A stretch of 52,167 nt of DNA from Methylotenera_A sp031417915 (GTDB lineage Bacteria; Pseudomonadota; Gammaproteobacteria; Burkholderiales; Methylophilaceae), in contig JANOWN010000047.1 of NCBI GenBank assembly GCA_031417915.1, positions 1 to 52,167 on the forward strand, written 5' to 3'. A model generated the notes under the pieces. The model saw nothing but the letters and a program-made list of their open reading frames with translations, searched no databases and had not been told where the DNA came from. Both the position numbers and the translations under genes were made by a program. The stretch's first letter is position 1. Every line of letters begins with the position of its first letter. Shown one piece after another: positions 1 through 9,042 of this stretch.

Positions 1-237
1 GAGACTGAAAGTCAAATGGCATATTTAAGCAATTATGGTTGCAGTATGTTTCAAGGCTACTTTTTCTCAAAACCATGCAGCATTGCTCATTTTGAACAAC
101 TACTAAATCAAGCAGGTAGTCATGTCATGCCAACCAACAAAGCAACTAAAGCCAAGCCGCTGGTGAATAAAAAGTTACTGGTTGAAGATAAAGCTGAAAA
201 AAGTAAGCAACTAGCAGTCGATCAGCGCATTACTTAA
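1..237 (+). CDS. EAL-domain protein, C-terminal end only (partial)
   Basis: The reading frame is open from base 1, so the gene starts outside the window; 78 residues remain. The visible start reads ETESQ, then a GC-x-MFQGYFFSKP segment. This is the closing signature of EAL cyclic-di-GMP phosphodiesterase domains (E-x-E-x-Q ... G-C-x-x-x-Q-G-Y-x-x-S-K-P). A Lys-rich tail of about 35 residues with no recognised domain follows. The upstream domains (often GGDEF or PAS) cannot be seen, so catalytic competence cannot be judged. Its last 8 bases overlap the 3' end of the convergent DAHP synthase gene. Confidence 0.8.
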   Translation, partial: ETESQMAYLSNYGCSMFQGYFFSKPCSIAHFEQLLNQAGSHVMPTNKATKAKPLVNKKLLVEDKAEKSKQLAVDQRIT

Positions 238-1312
238 CTGATATTTTGGCTCTTCTCGCTTGCACGGCTTGCGCTAACATATGCAATGTTATTACTGTGT
301 CATCCCAACCCAAGCATGCATCAGTAATTGATTTACCATATTCTAAATCGCAACCTGGGGCATGGTCTTGACGGCCTTCATGTAGATGCGATTCTAACAT
401 GACACCTAAAATACGTCTTTCACCCGCATTTAATTGCGTGGCAATATTGTTGGCCACATCATGCTGTTTTTTAAATTGTTTTTCACTGTTACCATGGCTG
501 CAATCCACCATCAGCTTTTGCGCCAGCCCAGCATGCTTCAAGTCGCTGCAAGCCTCATCAATACTCGCTGAATCGTAGTTTGGCGTTTTACCGCCACGTA
601 AAATAATATGGCAATCGTCATTACCATTTGTAGAAAAAATTGCCGCCTTGCCCTCTTTGGTGAAAGACAGAAAATGATGTGGGCTTTCTGCAGTTTTAAT
701 GGCGTCAATTGCTACTCTTACATTGCCGTCAGTGCCATTTTTAAACCCTACAGGACAAGATAAACCGCTTGCTAACTCACGATGCACTTGCGATTCTGTG
801 GTGCGCGCCCCAATGGCACCCCAACTGACTAAATCTGCTGTGTATTGTGGGGTAATGGTGTCTAAAAACTCCATGGCTGCGGGCATGCCTAGCTCGTTCA
901 CATCTAGCAAGAATTTACGTGCTTTGTTTAGGCCTGTATTAATATCATAACTGCCATCCAAATGCGGATCGTTAATTAAGCCTTTCCAACCCACCGTAGT
1001 GCGCGGTTTTTCAAAATACACGCGCATCACAATCAATAAATCAGTACTTAAATTGTCCCGCACAGTTAATAAACGCTTTGCATACTCTATACCAGCTAGC
1101 GGGTCATGAATAGAACATGGGCCGACGATAACTAATAAACGGTCATCTTGATCATGTAATATATTATGGATAGCAGCACGCATTAGCAAAATATTTTGCG
1201 TGCTGGCAGCGCTCTCTTTCAAGCCACTCAGTAAATCTAGTGGCGAAATTAATGGCTTAATTTCACGAATGCGTACGTCATCGGTGGCTAATTTTTCGTA
1301 TACTTTTGTCAT
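230..1312 (-). CDS. aroG: 3-deoxy-7-phosphoheptulonate synthase (class I DAHP synthase)
   Basis: This enzyme condenses phosphoenolpyruvate and erythrose 4-phosphate, the first step of the shikimate pathway, in the cytosol. The 360-residue length fits the AroF/AroG/AroH family. Visible motifs are VGPCSIHDP (about 63-71; Cys66 matches the metal-ligand cysteine), GARTTESQVHRE and GFKNGTDG in the middle, and ITDACLGWDDT near the end. The ATG is 10 bases from the hisC stop, so it is probably cotranscribed with hisC-pheA-serA-serC. Which amino acid feeds back on it cannot be told from the sequence. In many betaproteobacteria tyrA and aroA follow hisC, so this gene takes an unusual place here. Confidence 0.93.
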   Translation of the reverse strand: MTKVYEKLATDDVRIREIKPLISPLDLLSGLKESAASTQNILLMRAAIHNILHDQDDRLLVIVGPCSIHDPLAGIEYAKRLLTVRDNLSTDLLIVMRVYFEKPRTTVGWKGLINDPHLDGSYDINTGLNKARKFLLDVNELGMPAAMEFLDTITPQYTADLVSWGAIGARTTESQVHRELASGLSCPVGFKNGTDGNVRVAIDAIKTAESPHHFLSFTKEGKAAIFSTNGNDDCHIILRGGKTPNYDSASIDEACSDLKHAGLAQKLMVDCSHGNSEKQFKKQHDVANNIATQLNAGERRILGVMLESHLHEGRQDHAPGCDLEYGKSITDACLGWDDTVITLHMLAQAVQARRAKISVK

Positions 1313-1322
1313 TTGTGATTTG

Positions 1323-2426
1323 TTATTTAATATCTAGAACTTGTGCCAAAACAGTTAAAAAGCGTGCATTTTCGCTAAACAAACCGATGCTCACACGTAA
1401 ATAATCAGGCATTTCATAATTGGCTATTGGCCGCACTATCACGCCATTTTGCAGCAATTTTTTATTAATTTCTGATGCATTATCCACTTTAAAACTGACA
1501 AAATTTGCTTGTGATGGAATATACGATAAGCCTAGTTGTGTTAAACCTTGCGTTATTTGCTGCATGCCAGCTTGGTTGGCGGCATAGCTACGTGCGACAA
1601 AATCGTCATCTGCCAAACTGGCAATTGCCGCTGCTTGTGCGATTGAATTAACATTAAATGGCTGCCTTACACGGTTTAGCATATCTGCCACATTGGCGTG
1701 CATTAAACCAAACCCTATGCGCAAACCCGCTAATCCATAGGCTTTTGAGAACGTGCGCGAGATGATTAAGTTATCGAATTGCTGTAACCAGTTAATCGCT
1801 TCTGATTTGCTATCTGCATTTAAATATTCATCATAAGCTTCATCCAGCATTATTAGTACATGGCTGGGAACCGCATGAATAAAGGCTTGCAGAGCATCTT
1901 TTTTAAGTAGTGTGCCAGTGGGGTTGTTAGGGTTAGCGATAAATATGAGTTTAGTTCTTGGTGTAATTGCCGCTAAAAAACCATCTAAATCATGCGCGAA
2001 ATTTTTGGCTGGTACTACAACACCTTTTGCGCCTACTGCTTGCGTCACCAGCGGATAAACTGCAAACGCATGCTGCGAATAAATCGCCTCGCAACCCGCA
2101 TGCAGAAAGGCTCTAGCCGCAAGTTCAAGAATATCATTCGAACCATTGCCGAACACAATTTGATTATGCGCAACGCCAAACTTATCGCTGACAGATTGTC
2201 GCAATTCAAAACTATTACCGTCTGGATAGCGCGCAATGTCGTGCACCGCTTCATCGATCGCCATTTGTGCTTTAGGACTGATGCCAAGCGGGTTTTCGTT
2301 GGAAGCCAGCTTCACAATATCCACCTCGTTCAAGCCCATTTCGCGCGCCAGCTCACTAATCGGCTTGCCACCTTGGTAAGGTGCAATGGCGCGAATATAA
2401 TTGGGAGCTAAATCAGAAATAACCAT
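1323..2426 (-). CDS. hisC: histidinol-phosphate aminotransferase (HisC2 type)
   Basis: A fold-type I PLP aminotransferase of 367 residues, normal for HisC. SNENPLG (about 42-48) and NPNNPTG (165-171) are typical substrate/PLP motifs. SRTFSKAYGLAGLRIGFG contains the PLP lysine, Lys228. Known role: transamination of imidazole acetol phosphate in histidine synthesis. HisC2 proteins encoded beside pheA often also transaminate aromatic keto acids, and the position between pheA and DAHP synthase suggests a role in Phe/Tyr synthesis here (inference). It lies 20 bases after the pheA stop. Confidence 0.93.
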   Translation of the reverse strand: MVISDLAPNYIRAIAPYQGGKPISELAREMGLNEVDIVKLASNENPLGISPKAQMAIDEAVHDIARYPDGNSFELRQSVSDKFGVAHNQIVFGNGSNDILELAARAFLHAGCEAIYSQHAFAVYPLVTQAVGAKGVVVPAKNFAHDLDGFLAAITPRTKLIFIANPNNPTGTLLKKDALQAFIHAVPSHVLIMLDEAYDEYLNADSKSEAINWLQQFDNLIISRTFSKAYGLAGLRIGFGLMHANVADMLNRVRQPFNVNSIAQAAAIASLADDDFVARSYAANQAGMQQITQGLTQLGLSYIPSQANFVSFKVDNASEINKKLLQNGVIVRPIANYEMPDYLRVSIGLFSENARFLTVLAQVLDIK

Positions 2427-2446
2427 AGAAAAACTAAGCCAGCAAC

Positions 2447-3529
2447 TTAAATCACGGCGGCCGGATACGACCCCAGCACTTTAAGCATGGATGCGCGTGC
2501 AGAGCATTCTTGCAACGCAGCTTTAACTTTAGCATCGGTTTGATGACCTTCTATATCCACAAAGAATACGTAATCCCACAAACCTTGTTTGCTTGGACGA
2601 GATTCGAACTTGGTCATACTCACGCCGTGCCGAGAAAGTGGCTGCAATAGCTCCACCATGGCGCCAGGCTTGTTCTGCGAGGTCATGACAATGGAAGTTT
2701 TATCATTGCCAGAAGGCGCTACATCATGATTACCCAACACCAAAAAGCGCGTGGTATTTTTGGCATCGTCTTCGATATTTTCCGCCAATACGTTCAAATC
2801 AAACAGCTCGGCAGCGCGCTTGCTGGCAATCGCAGCGGCAAACGTGCCATCGCTCGAAACCAAATCGTGAATCATCTGTGCAGCGTAAGCGTTGCTCGTC
2901 ACCGCCTCACGCGTTGCGCGCGGCAAGTTCTTGTTCAACCATTCGTGGCATTGTGAGAGCGACTGGCTATGCGAAAACACATGCGAAATTTTGGCAATAT
3001 CGGTTTGCTTTGAAAGCAAACAATGATGAATCGGTAGTGTAATTTCACCACAAATTTTTAATGCGCTGCTAAGTAGTAAATCCAGCGTTAAGCCAATAGC
3101 ACCTTCGGTCGAGTTTTCCACTGGCACCACGCCGTAATCGGCTTGACTCGCCTCTAATGTGCGAAAAACCTCATCAATGGTGCCACACACAACTGCATTG
3201 CGACCTTGGCCGAACTGCTTAAGTGCCGCTTCTTCGCTATACGTGCCCAAAGGCCCTAAGAAAGCAATAGAAAGCTCCTTTTCCAGTGCGCGGCAATTAG
3301 ACATGACCCCGCGAAAAATATGGCTAACAGCTTCATTGGATAGCGGCCCAGCGTTATGTTCTTGTAGGCGACGCAATATCTGCGCTTCGCGCTCTGGCCG
3401 ATAAATCACGCCATCTTCTTTTAAATTGCCTATTTGACGCGCGAGTTTAGCCCGCGCATTAACGAGCTGAAGCAGACGCTCATCAATAGCATCGATTTCA
3501 TCCCGAAATTTTTTTAACTCGTCACTCAT
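2447..3529 (-). CDS. pheA: bifunctional chorismate mutase / prephenate dehydratase (P-protein)
   Basis: Converts chorismate to prephenate and then to phenylpyruvate for phenylalanine synthesis. Domain order: an AroQ-type chorismate mutase helix bundle (about 1-85, with ELKKFRDEIDAIDERLL), a prephenate dehydratase domain beginning at IAFLGPLGTYSEEA (about 88) and ending near TTRFLVLG (about 260-267), and a C-terminal ACT domain (about 279-355). The ACT domain carries GAMVELLQPL and an ESRP motif used for phenylalanine feedback binding. The 360-residue length is typical. The start lies 9 bases after the serA stop. Confidence 0.96.
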   Translation of the reverse strand: MSDELKKFRDEIDAIDERLLQLVNARAKLARQIGNLKEDGVIYRPEREAQILRRLQEHNAGPLSNEAVSHIFRGVMSNCRALEKELSIAFLGPLGTYSEEAALKQFGQGRNAVVCGTIDEVFRTLEASQADYGVVPVENSTEGAIGLTLDLLLSSALKICGEITLPIHHCLLSKQTDIAKISHVFSHSQSLSQCHEWLNKNLPRATREAVTSNAYAAQMIHDLVSSDGTFAAAIASKRAAELFDLNVLAENIEDDAKNTTRFLVLGNHDVAPSGNDKTSIVMTSQNKPGAMVELLQPLSRHGVSMTKFESRPSKQGLWDYVFFVDIEGHQTDAKVKAALQECSARASMLKVLGSYPAAVI

Positions 3530-3538
3530 TTGTAGCTG

Positions 3539-4723
3539 CTAATCCTGTCTTTGTGGCAATACGCGCACCGTCATCACGCCAGCAATCGCGCGAATTTTCG
3601 TCAGTGCAGATTCCGCCGCTGGACTATCTAAATCCAGCATGGTATAGGCAATATCGCCACGCGATTTGTTCACCATATTGTGAATATTGATGCCAGCATC
3701 TGCCATCGCTGTGGAAATTTGCCCGACCATATTCGGAATATTGGCACTCGCCACAGCTACGCGGTGCGCGGCTTCGCGCGGCATTTGCACGCTTGGGAAG
3801 TTCACCGAATTGCTAATGTTGCCGTTATCCAAAAATTCCCGCACCTGATCCACCACCATCACCGCACAATTATCCTCGGCCTCTTGGGTGGATGCGCCCA
3901 AGTGTGGCAACGCGACTACGCCAGGATGCGCTTTCATGCGCGCAGTGGGAAAATCACATATATAAGCACGCAATTTTTTGCTATCAAGACCATCCAACAC
4001 CGCTTGCTCGTCAATCACGCCTTCTCGCGCAAAATTAATCAGCACCGCGCCGTGCTTCATCATGGCGATACGCTCGGCATTTACCAAGTGGCGCGTCGCA
4101 TCAATGAGTGGCACATGCAACGTAATAAAATCGCTGTGCTTAAATAGATCATCCACAGTCAGCACACGCTTTACTTCAGATGACAAGCGCCAAGCCGCAT
4201 CCACGGTGATTTCCGGATCGTAGCCCAGCACTTTCATGCCGAGTTTAAGCGCCGTATCTGCCACCATGCCGCCAACAGCGCCCAAACCTAAAATTCCCAG
4301 CGTTCTACCTGGAATTTCAATACCGACGAAATTCTTTTTGCCATCTTCAACGGTTACAGATAACTTCGCGTCATCGCCTTCTAAGCTGCTGACGAACTTC
4401 ATTGCTGGGCCAATATTGCGCGCTGCCATTAAAATACCAGCCAACACCAGCTCTTTCACCGCATTGGCATTGGCGCCTGGGGTATTAAACACTACTACGC
4501 CACGTTTGCTCATATCGGCAATGGGGATATTATTAGTGCCAGCACCCGCGCGACCAATGGCAAGCACACTAGTGGGGATTTCCATATCGTGCATTTTGGC
4601 TGAGCGCACTAAAATTGCGTCAGGCTTGTTGATTTCGCTACCTACTTCGTAAGTCTCCGTTGGCATACGCTTAGTGCCGAGTGACGCGATTTTATTAAGA
4701 ACCAATACCTGATGTTTGCTCAA
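3539..4723 (-). CDS. serA: D-3-phosphoglycerate dehydrogenase
   Basis: Oxidises 3-phosphoglycerate with NAD, the first step of serine synthesis. This is the short ACT-containing form (394 residues). The NAD-binding GLGAVG motif is at about 146-151, catalytic-region NFAREGVID and LPHLGAST follow, and an ACT domain fills about the last 75 residues (ANIPNMVGQISTAMADAGIN). The start is a TTG, placed 6 bases after a GGGAG ribosome binding site; no ATG fits before residue 20, which would cut into the first strand. In RuMP-cycle methylotrophs serine is an ordinary anabolic product (family knowledge). Confidence 0.94.
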   Translation of the reverse strand: MSKHQVLVLNKIASLGTKRMPTETYEVGSEINKPDAILVRSAKMHDMEIPTSVLAIGRAGAGTNNIPIADMSKRGVVVFNTPGANANAVKELVLAGILMAARNIGPAMKFVSSLEGDDAKLSVTVEDGKKNFVGIEIPGRTLGILGLGAVGGMVADTALKLGMKVLGYDPEITVDAAWRLSSEVKRVLTVDDLFKHSDFITLHVPLIDATRHLVNAERIAMMKHGAVLINFAREGVIDEQAVLDGLDSKKLRAYICDFPTARMKAHPGVVALPHLGASTQEAEDNCAVMVVDQVREFLDNGNISNSVNFPSVQMPREAAHRVAVASANIPNMVGQISTAMADAGINIHNMVNKSRGDIAYTMLDLDSPAAESALTKIRAIAGVMTVRVLPQRQD

Positions 4724-4749
4724 ACCAATCTCCCTTTTTAAAGCTTATT

Positions 4750-5832
4750 TTAGCTATTTGCTTTTTCAAAATCCTTCATGTATTCCACTAACACGCGCAC
4801 ACCCTCAACTGGCATGGCATTGTAAATAGAAGCACGCATGCCGCCTACAGAGCGATGGCCTTTTAATTGCAACAAACCTTTATCTTTAGCACCTTTAAGA
4901 AAAGCTTCGTCCAAAGCTTCATCTTTCAGCGTAAATGGAATGTTCATGCGTGAACGATTATCGACCGCGGTTGGGCAATTATAAAAACTCGTAGCATCCA
5001 AATAATCGTACAACATATTGGCTTTAGTGATGTTGGTTTTTTCCATCGCCGCCAAACCGCCCTTGGCTTTCAGCATCTTAAACACCAAACCAGAAACGTA
5101 AATTGCAAAGGTTGGCGGCGTGTTGTACATCGATTCGTTGTCGCTCTGCACTTTGTAATCGCTCATAGAGGCCGTGCCTGCCGGCACTTCACCCAGCAAA
5201 TCTTCGCGCACAATCACAATCGCCAAGCCTGCTGGACCAATATTTTTTTGCGAACCCGCATAAATCAAGCCGAATTTACTCATATCTATCGGACGCGACA
5301 AAATGTGCGACGACATATCTGCCACTAATGGCACTTTGCCTGTATCTGGCGTCCAAAAAATCTCTACGCCACCAATGGTTTCATTAGAGGTGTAATGCAC
5401 GTAAGCTGCATCAGGATTAAGCTTCCACGCATCTTGCGTAGGCGCGTAGCTGAAATTTTTATCGGCTGAAGTTGCAACCACATTCACTTCGCAATACTTT
5501 TTAGCCTCTGCAATAGCTTTTTTTGACCACTCACCCGTATTTAAATAATCGGCCGTTTTTTTTCCGCGCAATAAATTTATAGGTATATTCGAAAATTGCG
5601 TCGAAGCGCCACCTTGCAAAAACAATACTTTGTAATTAGCAGGAATGCTCATCAACTCACGCAAATCAGCCTCGGCCTCAGCCGCAATGCTCATGAATTC
5701 TTTGCCGCGATGGCTCATTTCCATCACAGACATACCTGAACCATGCCAATCAACCAATTCTGCCTGCACTTGTTCTAGCACTTCTTTTGGTAACACAGCC
5801 GGACCAGCTGAAAAATTGTAAATCGTTGTCAT
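4750..5832 (-). CDS. serC: phosphoserine aminotransferase
   Basis: PLP enzyme converting 3-phosphohydroxypyruvate to O-phosphoserine, and also serving pyridoxal phosphate synthesis in proteobacteria. The 360-residue length is standard. NFSAGPAVLP opens the protein, and YAGSQKNIGPAG contains the PLP lysine, Lys196. GHRSVGGMRASIYNAMP near the C-terminus is a family signature. It lies between gyrA and serA on the same strand, a linkage common in betaproteobacteria, so the two consecutive serine-pathway steps are likely cotranscribed. Confidence 0.96.
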   Translation of the reverse strand: MTTIYNFSAGPAVLPKEVLEQVQAELVDWHGSGMSVMEMSHRGKEFMSIAAEAEADLRELMSIPANYKVLFLQGGASTQFSNIPINLLRGKKTADYLNTGEWSKKAIAEAKKYCEVNVVATSADKNFSYAPTQDAWKLNPDAAYVHYTSNETIGGVEIFWTPDTGKVPLVADMSSHILSRPIDMSKFGLIYAGSQKNIGPAGLAIVIVREDLLGEVPAGTASMSDYKVQSDNESMYNTPPTFAIYVSGLVFKMLKAKGGLAAMEKTNITKANMLYDYLDATSFYNCPTAVDNRSRMNIPFTLKDEALDEAFLKGAKDKGLLQLKGHRSVGGMRASIYNAMPVEGVRVLVEYMKDFEKANS

Positions 5833-5870
5833 TGCTTACTTTTCCTTAACCAAATGTATTAATATAAAAA

Positions 5871-8426
5871 TTATTCTGCTACTTCGTCGTCGTCAGTTTC
5901 AACGATTTTTTCCAAACCAGAAAGTTTTTCACCTTCACCAAGATTAATCAGCGTCACGCCTTGAGTAGCACGACCTAATTCACGAATCTCTTTCACTCGC
6001 GTGCGAATCAACACACCGCCAGTGGTGATCAACATAATTTCGTCGTCTTCATTGACCAGTTTTGCCGCAACTACCAATCCGTTGCGTTCACTAATCGCAA
6101 TCGCTTTAACGCCTTGCGTACCGCGGCCAGAGTGACGGAAATCAGCCAATACCGTGCGTTTTCCGTAGCCATTTTCAGTCGCGACCAACACAGTTTGTTG
6201 GTCATTATCTGCGATTAACAGCGACAACACCTGCTGTTTCGCCGCCAATTTCATACCACGCACACCGCGTGTAGCGCGACCCATTGGTCGCACATCGCCT
6301 TCAGTAAACCACACCGCTTTGCCACCATTGGAAACCAGCACAATATCGTTGGTACCGTTAGTCACTTCTGCACCAATCAAGTAATCGTCATCATCCAAAT
6401 TAATCGCGATAATGCCAGATTTACGCGGATTAGCGAACTCGCTCAAGGCCGTTTTCTTCACGGTACCTTGTGAGGTTGCCATGAAAATAAAGTGATTTTC
6501 ATCAAACTCTTTTACTGCAAGAATCGCGTTGATTTTCTCGCCTTCTTCAAGCGGGAATAAATTCACAATCGGCTTGCCACGCCCTATTCTACTGCCTTGT
6601 GGCACTTCATATACTTTCAACCAATACACGCGGCCGCGGCTTGAGAAGCACAAGATGTAATCGTGCGTGTTCGCAACGAACATTTTGTCGATAAAGTCAT
6701 CTTCTTTGGTTGGTGCGGCAGTTTTACCGCGACCACCGCGACGTTGTGCACGATATTCGTCTAACGGTTGCGATTTCACATAACCTGTATGCGACAGCGT
6801 CACCACCACGTCTTGCGGCGTGATTAAATCTTCCAAGTTTAAATCTTGCGTGTTTTCAACGATTTCACTGCGGCGTTTATCACCAAATTGTTTCCTAATT
6901 TCTGTCAGTTCATCGGTGATAATCGCCGTTACACGCGCTGAATTCGCCAAAATATCCAGCAAATCTGCAATCTCGTCCATCACTTCTTTGTATTCGCTGA
7001 CGATTTTGTCTTGCTCTAGGCCAGTCAAGCGTTGCAGGCGCATTTGCAAAATTTCTTGCGCTTGCACATCACTTAATCTGTAGCCTTTTGGCGTTAAGCC
7101 AAAATTAACATCCAAGTCTTCTGGTCGTGACGCTTCCATCGCAGCACGTTTCAACATTTCTTCTACCACGGTCGAATGCCAAGATTTCGCCATCAAATCC
7201 ACTTTAGCTTCTGGCGGCGTAGGCGCGGCTTTGATAATCGCAATCATCTCATCCACATTGGCCAGCGCCACTGCCAAGCCTTCTAACACATGACCACGTG
7301 CACGGGCTTTTTTCAACTCAAATACGGTGCGGCGCGTAATCACTTCGCGACGATGGCGTAAAAACGCCTCTAGCATTTGTTTCAAATTCAACAAGCGTGG
7401 CTGACCATCGAGCAACGCCACCATGTTCATGCCAAACGTGTCTTGCAATTGCGTTTGTTTGTACAGATTATTCAGCACCACTTCAGGCACTTCGCCGCGC
7501 TTTAACTCAATGACTACACGCATGCCCGATTTATCAGATTCGTCACGCAAATCAGAAATGCCTTCGATTTTCTTCTCGTTAACTAGCTCAGCGATTTTCT
7601 CAACGAAAGTTTTTTTGTTCACTTGGTACGGCAGTTCATCGACAATCAAAGCCTGACGCCCACCTGCTTTGTCCATATCCTCAAAGTGCGTACGGCCGCG
7701 CATCACCACGCGACCACGGCCAGTGCGATAACCTTCTTTTACGCCTACCGTGCCGTAAATAATGCCTGCCGTCGGAAAATCTGGCGCTGGCACGAGCTCA
7801 ATCAACTCCTCAATGCCCATTTCAGGGTCTTTAAGCAGCGCAAAACACGCATCTAGCACTTCATTCAAGTTATGTGGCGGAATATTAGTCGCCATGCCCA
7901 CCGCAATGCCAGAGCTACCGTTAATCAGCAAATTTGGAATGCGCGCTGGCATAATAAGTGGCTCGTGCTCGCTACCATCGTAGTTAGGACCAAAATCGAC
8001 GGTTTCTTTATCAATATCGGCCAATAATTCGTGCGCAATTTTGCTCATACGAATTTCGGTATAACGCATCGCCGCCGCGTTATCACCATCCACCGAGCCA
8101 AAGTTACCTTGCCCATCTACCAACATATATCTCAAGCTAAAATCTTGCGCCATACGCACGATAGTGTCGTACACCGCCGTGTCGCCATGCGGGTGGTATT
8201 TACCGATGACATCGCCAACAATACGCGCGGATTTCTTATACGGTTTGTTGTAATCGTTGCTAAGCTCATGCATGGCAAATAAAACGCGTCTATGCACCGG
8301 CTTCAAGCCATCACGCACGTCTGGCAAGGCGCGGCCGACAATTACGCTCATGGCATAATCCAAATACGACCGACGCATTTCGTCTTCTAGGCTGATGGGC
8401 AGGGTTTCTTTTGCGAATTGATCCAT
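5871..8426 (-). CDS. gyrA: DNA gyrase subunit A
   Basis: Breakage-reunion subunit of DNA gyrase, acting with GyrB to introduce negative supercoils. It has 851 residues. The catalytic Tyr122 is in AAAMRYTEIRM. The quinolone-resistance region reads HPHGDTAVYDTI, so position 83 is Thr and position 87 Asp in E. coli numbering, which aligns without gaps to this point. The C-terminal wrapping domain contains the GyrA box QRRGGRGK (about 558-565) and ends in an acidic tail (TDDDEVAE). Thr83 is also the wild-type residue in some other species, so it does not by itself indicate resistance. Confidence 0.98.
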   Translation of the reverse strand: MDQFAKETLPISLEDEMRRSYLDYAMSVIVGRALPDVRDGLKPVHRRVLFAMHELSNDYNKPYKKSARIVGDVIGKYHPHGDTAVYDTIVRMAQDFSLRYMLVDGQGNFGSVDGDNAAAMRYTEIRMSKIAHELLADIDKETVDFGPNYDGSEHEPLIMPARIPNLLINGSSGIAVGMATNIPPHNLNEVLDACFALLKDPEMGIEELIELVPAPDFPTAGIIYGTVGVKEGYRTGRGRVVMRGRTHFEDMDKAGGRQALIVDELPYQVNKKTFVEKIAELVNEKKIEGISDLRDESDKSGMRVVIELKRGEVPEVVLNNLYKQTQLQDTFGMNMVALLDGQPRLLNLKQMLEAFLRHRREVITRRTVFELKKARARGHVLEGLAVALANVDEMIAIIKAAPTPPEAKVDLMAKSWHSTVVEEMLKRAAMEASRPEDLDVNFGLTPKGYRLSDVQAQEILQMRLQRLTGLEQDKIVSEYKEVMDEIADLLDILANSARVTAIITDELTEIRKQFGDKRRSEIVENTQDLNLEDLITPQDVVVTLSHTGYVKSQPLDEYRAQRRGGRGKTAAPTKEDDFIDKMFVANTHDYILCFSSRGRVYWLKVYEVPQGSRIGRGKPIVNLFPLEEGEKINAILAVKEFDENHFIFMATSQGTVKKTALSEFANPRKSGIIAINLDDDDYLIGAEVTNGTNDIVLVSNGGKAVWFTEGDVRPMGRATRGVRGMKLAAKQQVLSLLIADNDQQTVLVATENGYGKRTVLADFRHSGRGTQGVKAIAISERNGLVVAAKLVNEDDEIMLITTGGVLIRTRVKEIRELGRATQGVTLINLGEGEKLSGLEKIVETDDDEVAE

Positions 8427-8514
8427 TAATATTTCCGTCGGGGCTTTTTAGTAGTAACGTAGAGCGAAATAGCAACTTTTTGAGAGTGCTTTTTTACTTG
8501 TTTTTAACCGTTAA

Positions 8515-8523
8515 ATTTTAGCA
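8515..8523 (-). promoter_or_regulatory. candidate extended -10 element upstream of gyrA
   Basis: On the minus strand the sequence TGC-TAAAAT lies about 90 bases before the gyrA ATG, an extended -10 pattern. No convincing -35 hexamer stands at 16-18 bases, so this is only a candidate sigma-70 promoter for gyrA and the genes behind it. Confidence 0.3.
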
Positions 8524-8582
8524 CGAAAAGCACTGCAAAACATGCACATTTAAGCCTCAAAATGAGCTAATTGACTGAATAA

Positions 8583-8918
8583 ATTAAACGCTTAGTTGAA
8601 TCAAAAAAGCTGATTGAATATGCCAATGTCGAGAAACGCAAAATCGCACTGACCAAATTGATTGGTATTGAAGACAAAACCTATATCGAGGTTGAAAACT
8701 TCAAACGCGTCTATGTGATTTCTGACGAAGATTTAGAGCGCGAAACGGACGTGAAAACCAGCGCCGTGCATTTTTGCCGCTTTGAGTTTAACGAAGCTGC
8801 AAAAAAAGCCATTAAATACGGCGCGGTGGTAAAATTATGTTGCGATCACCCTAATTACAATATGAGCACTGTGATAACGCTCAATCAGTTGGAGTCGCTC
8901 AGGGAAGATTTAAATTAA
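8583..8918 (+). pseudogene. 5'-truncated DUF3501 family gene remnant
   Basis: The frame runs from just after a stop at 8580-8582 to a TAA at 8916-8918. From about 8610 the translation contains EYANVEKRKIALTKLIGIED, then VYVISDEDLERE, TSAVHFCRFEF and DHPNYN. These resemble the second half of DUF3501 proteins, which are normally about 190-200 residues. The first 80-90 residues are missing and no ATG precedes the conserved block; the only possible starts are TTG/ATT type. I read it as a decaying remnant left next to the gyrA promoter region. The usual neighbours of DUF3501 (Fe-S oxidoreductase, rubrerythrin-like genes) are absent. Recognition is by memory of the family, not by a search. Confidence 0.6.
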
Positions 8919-8920
8919 AT

Positions 8921-8999
8921 GTAGGTTGGCGGTGAGTGAAACGAACCCCAACAATGTGAGAAGTGTTGGGGTTCACAAACCCAATTCACCCCAACCTAC
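8921..8999. repeat. 79-bp palindromic intergenic repeat (GTAGGTTGG type)
   Basis: Outer arms GTAGGTTGGCGGTGA and TCACCCCAACCTAC and inner arms GAACCCCAACA (8943-8953) and TGTTGGGGTTC (8964-8974) are inverted around a 10-base loop. Long palindromes of this GTAGGTTGG...CCAACCTAC type occur between genes in many bacteria and are thought to be non-autonomous repeats. It sits 3 bases after the DUF3501 remnant and could fold at transcript ends. Confidence 0.75.
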
Positions 9000-9042
9000 G
9001 AGCTACCTCACTTATCATCATGCTTGTTCATTCGGAGTCAAT

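Noticed and set aside
8172..8187. Quinolone-resistance mutation at GyrA position 83
   Set aside because: Thr at this position is native in several species; Asp87 is unchanged and no comparison sequence is available.
8926..9042. Longer version of the HEPN-like gene starting at TTG 8926
   Set aside because: It would translate the palindromic repeat; GGAG directly before the ATG at 9043 gives a better start.
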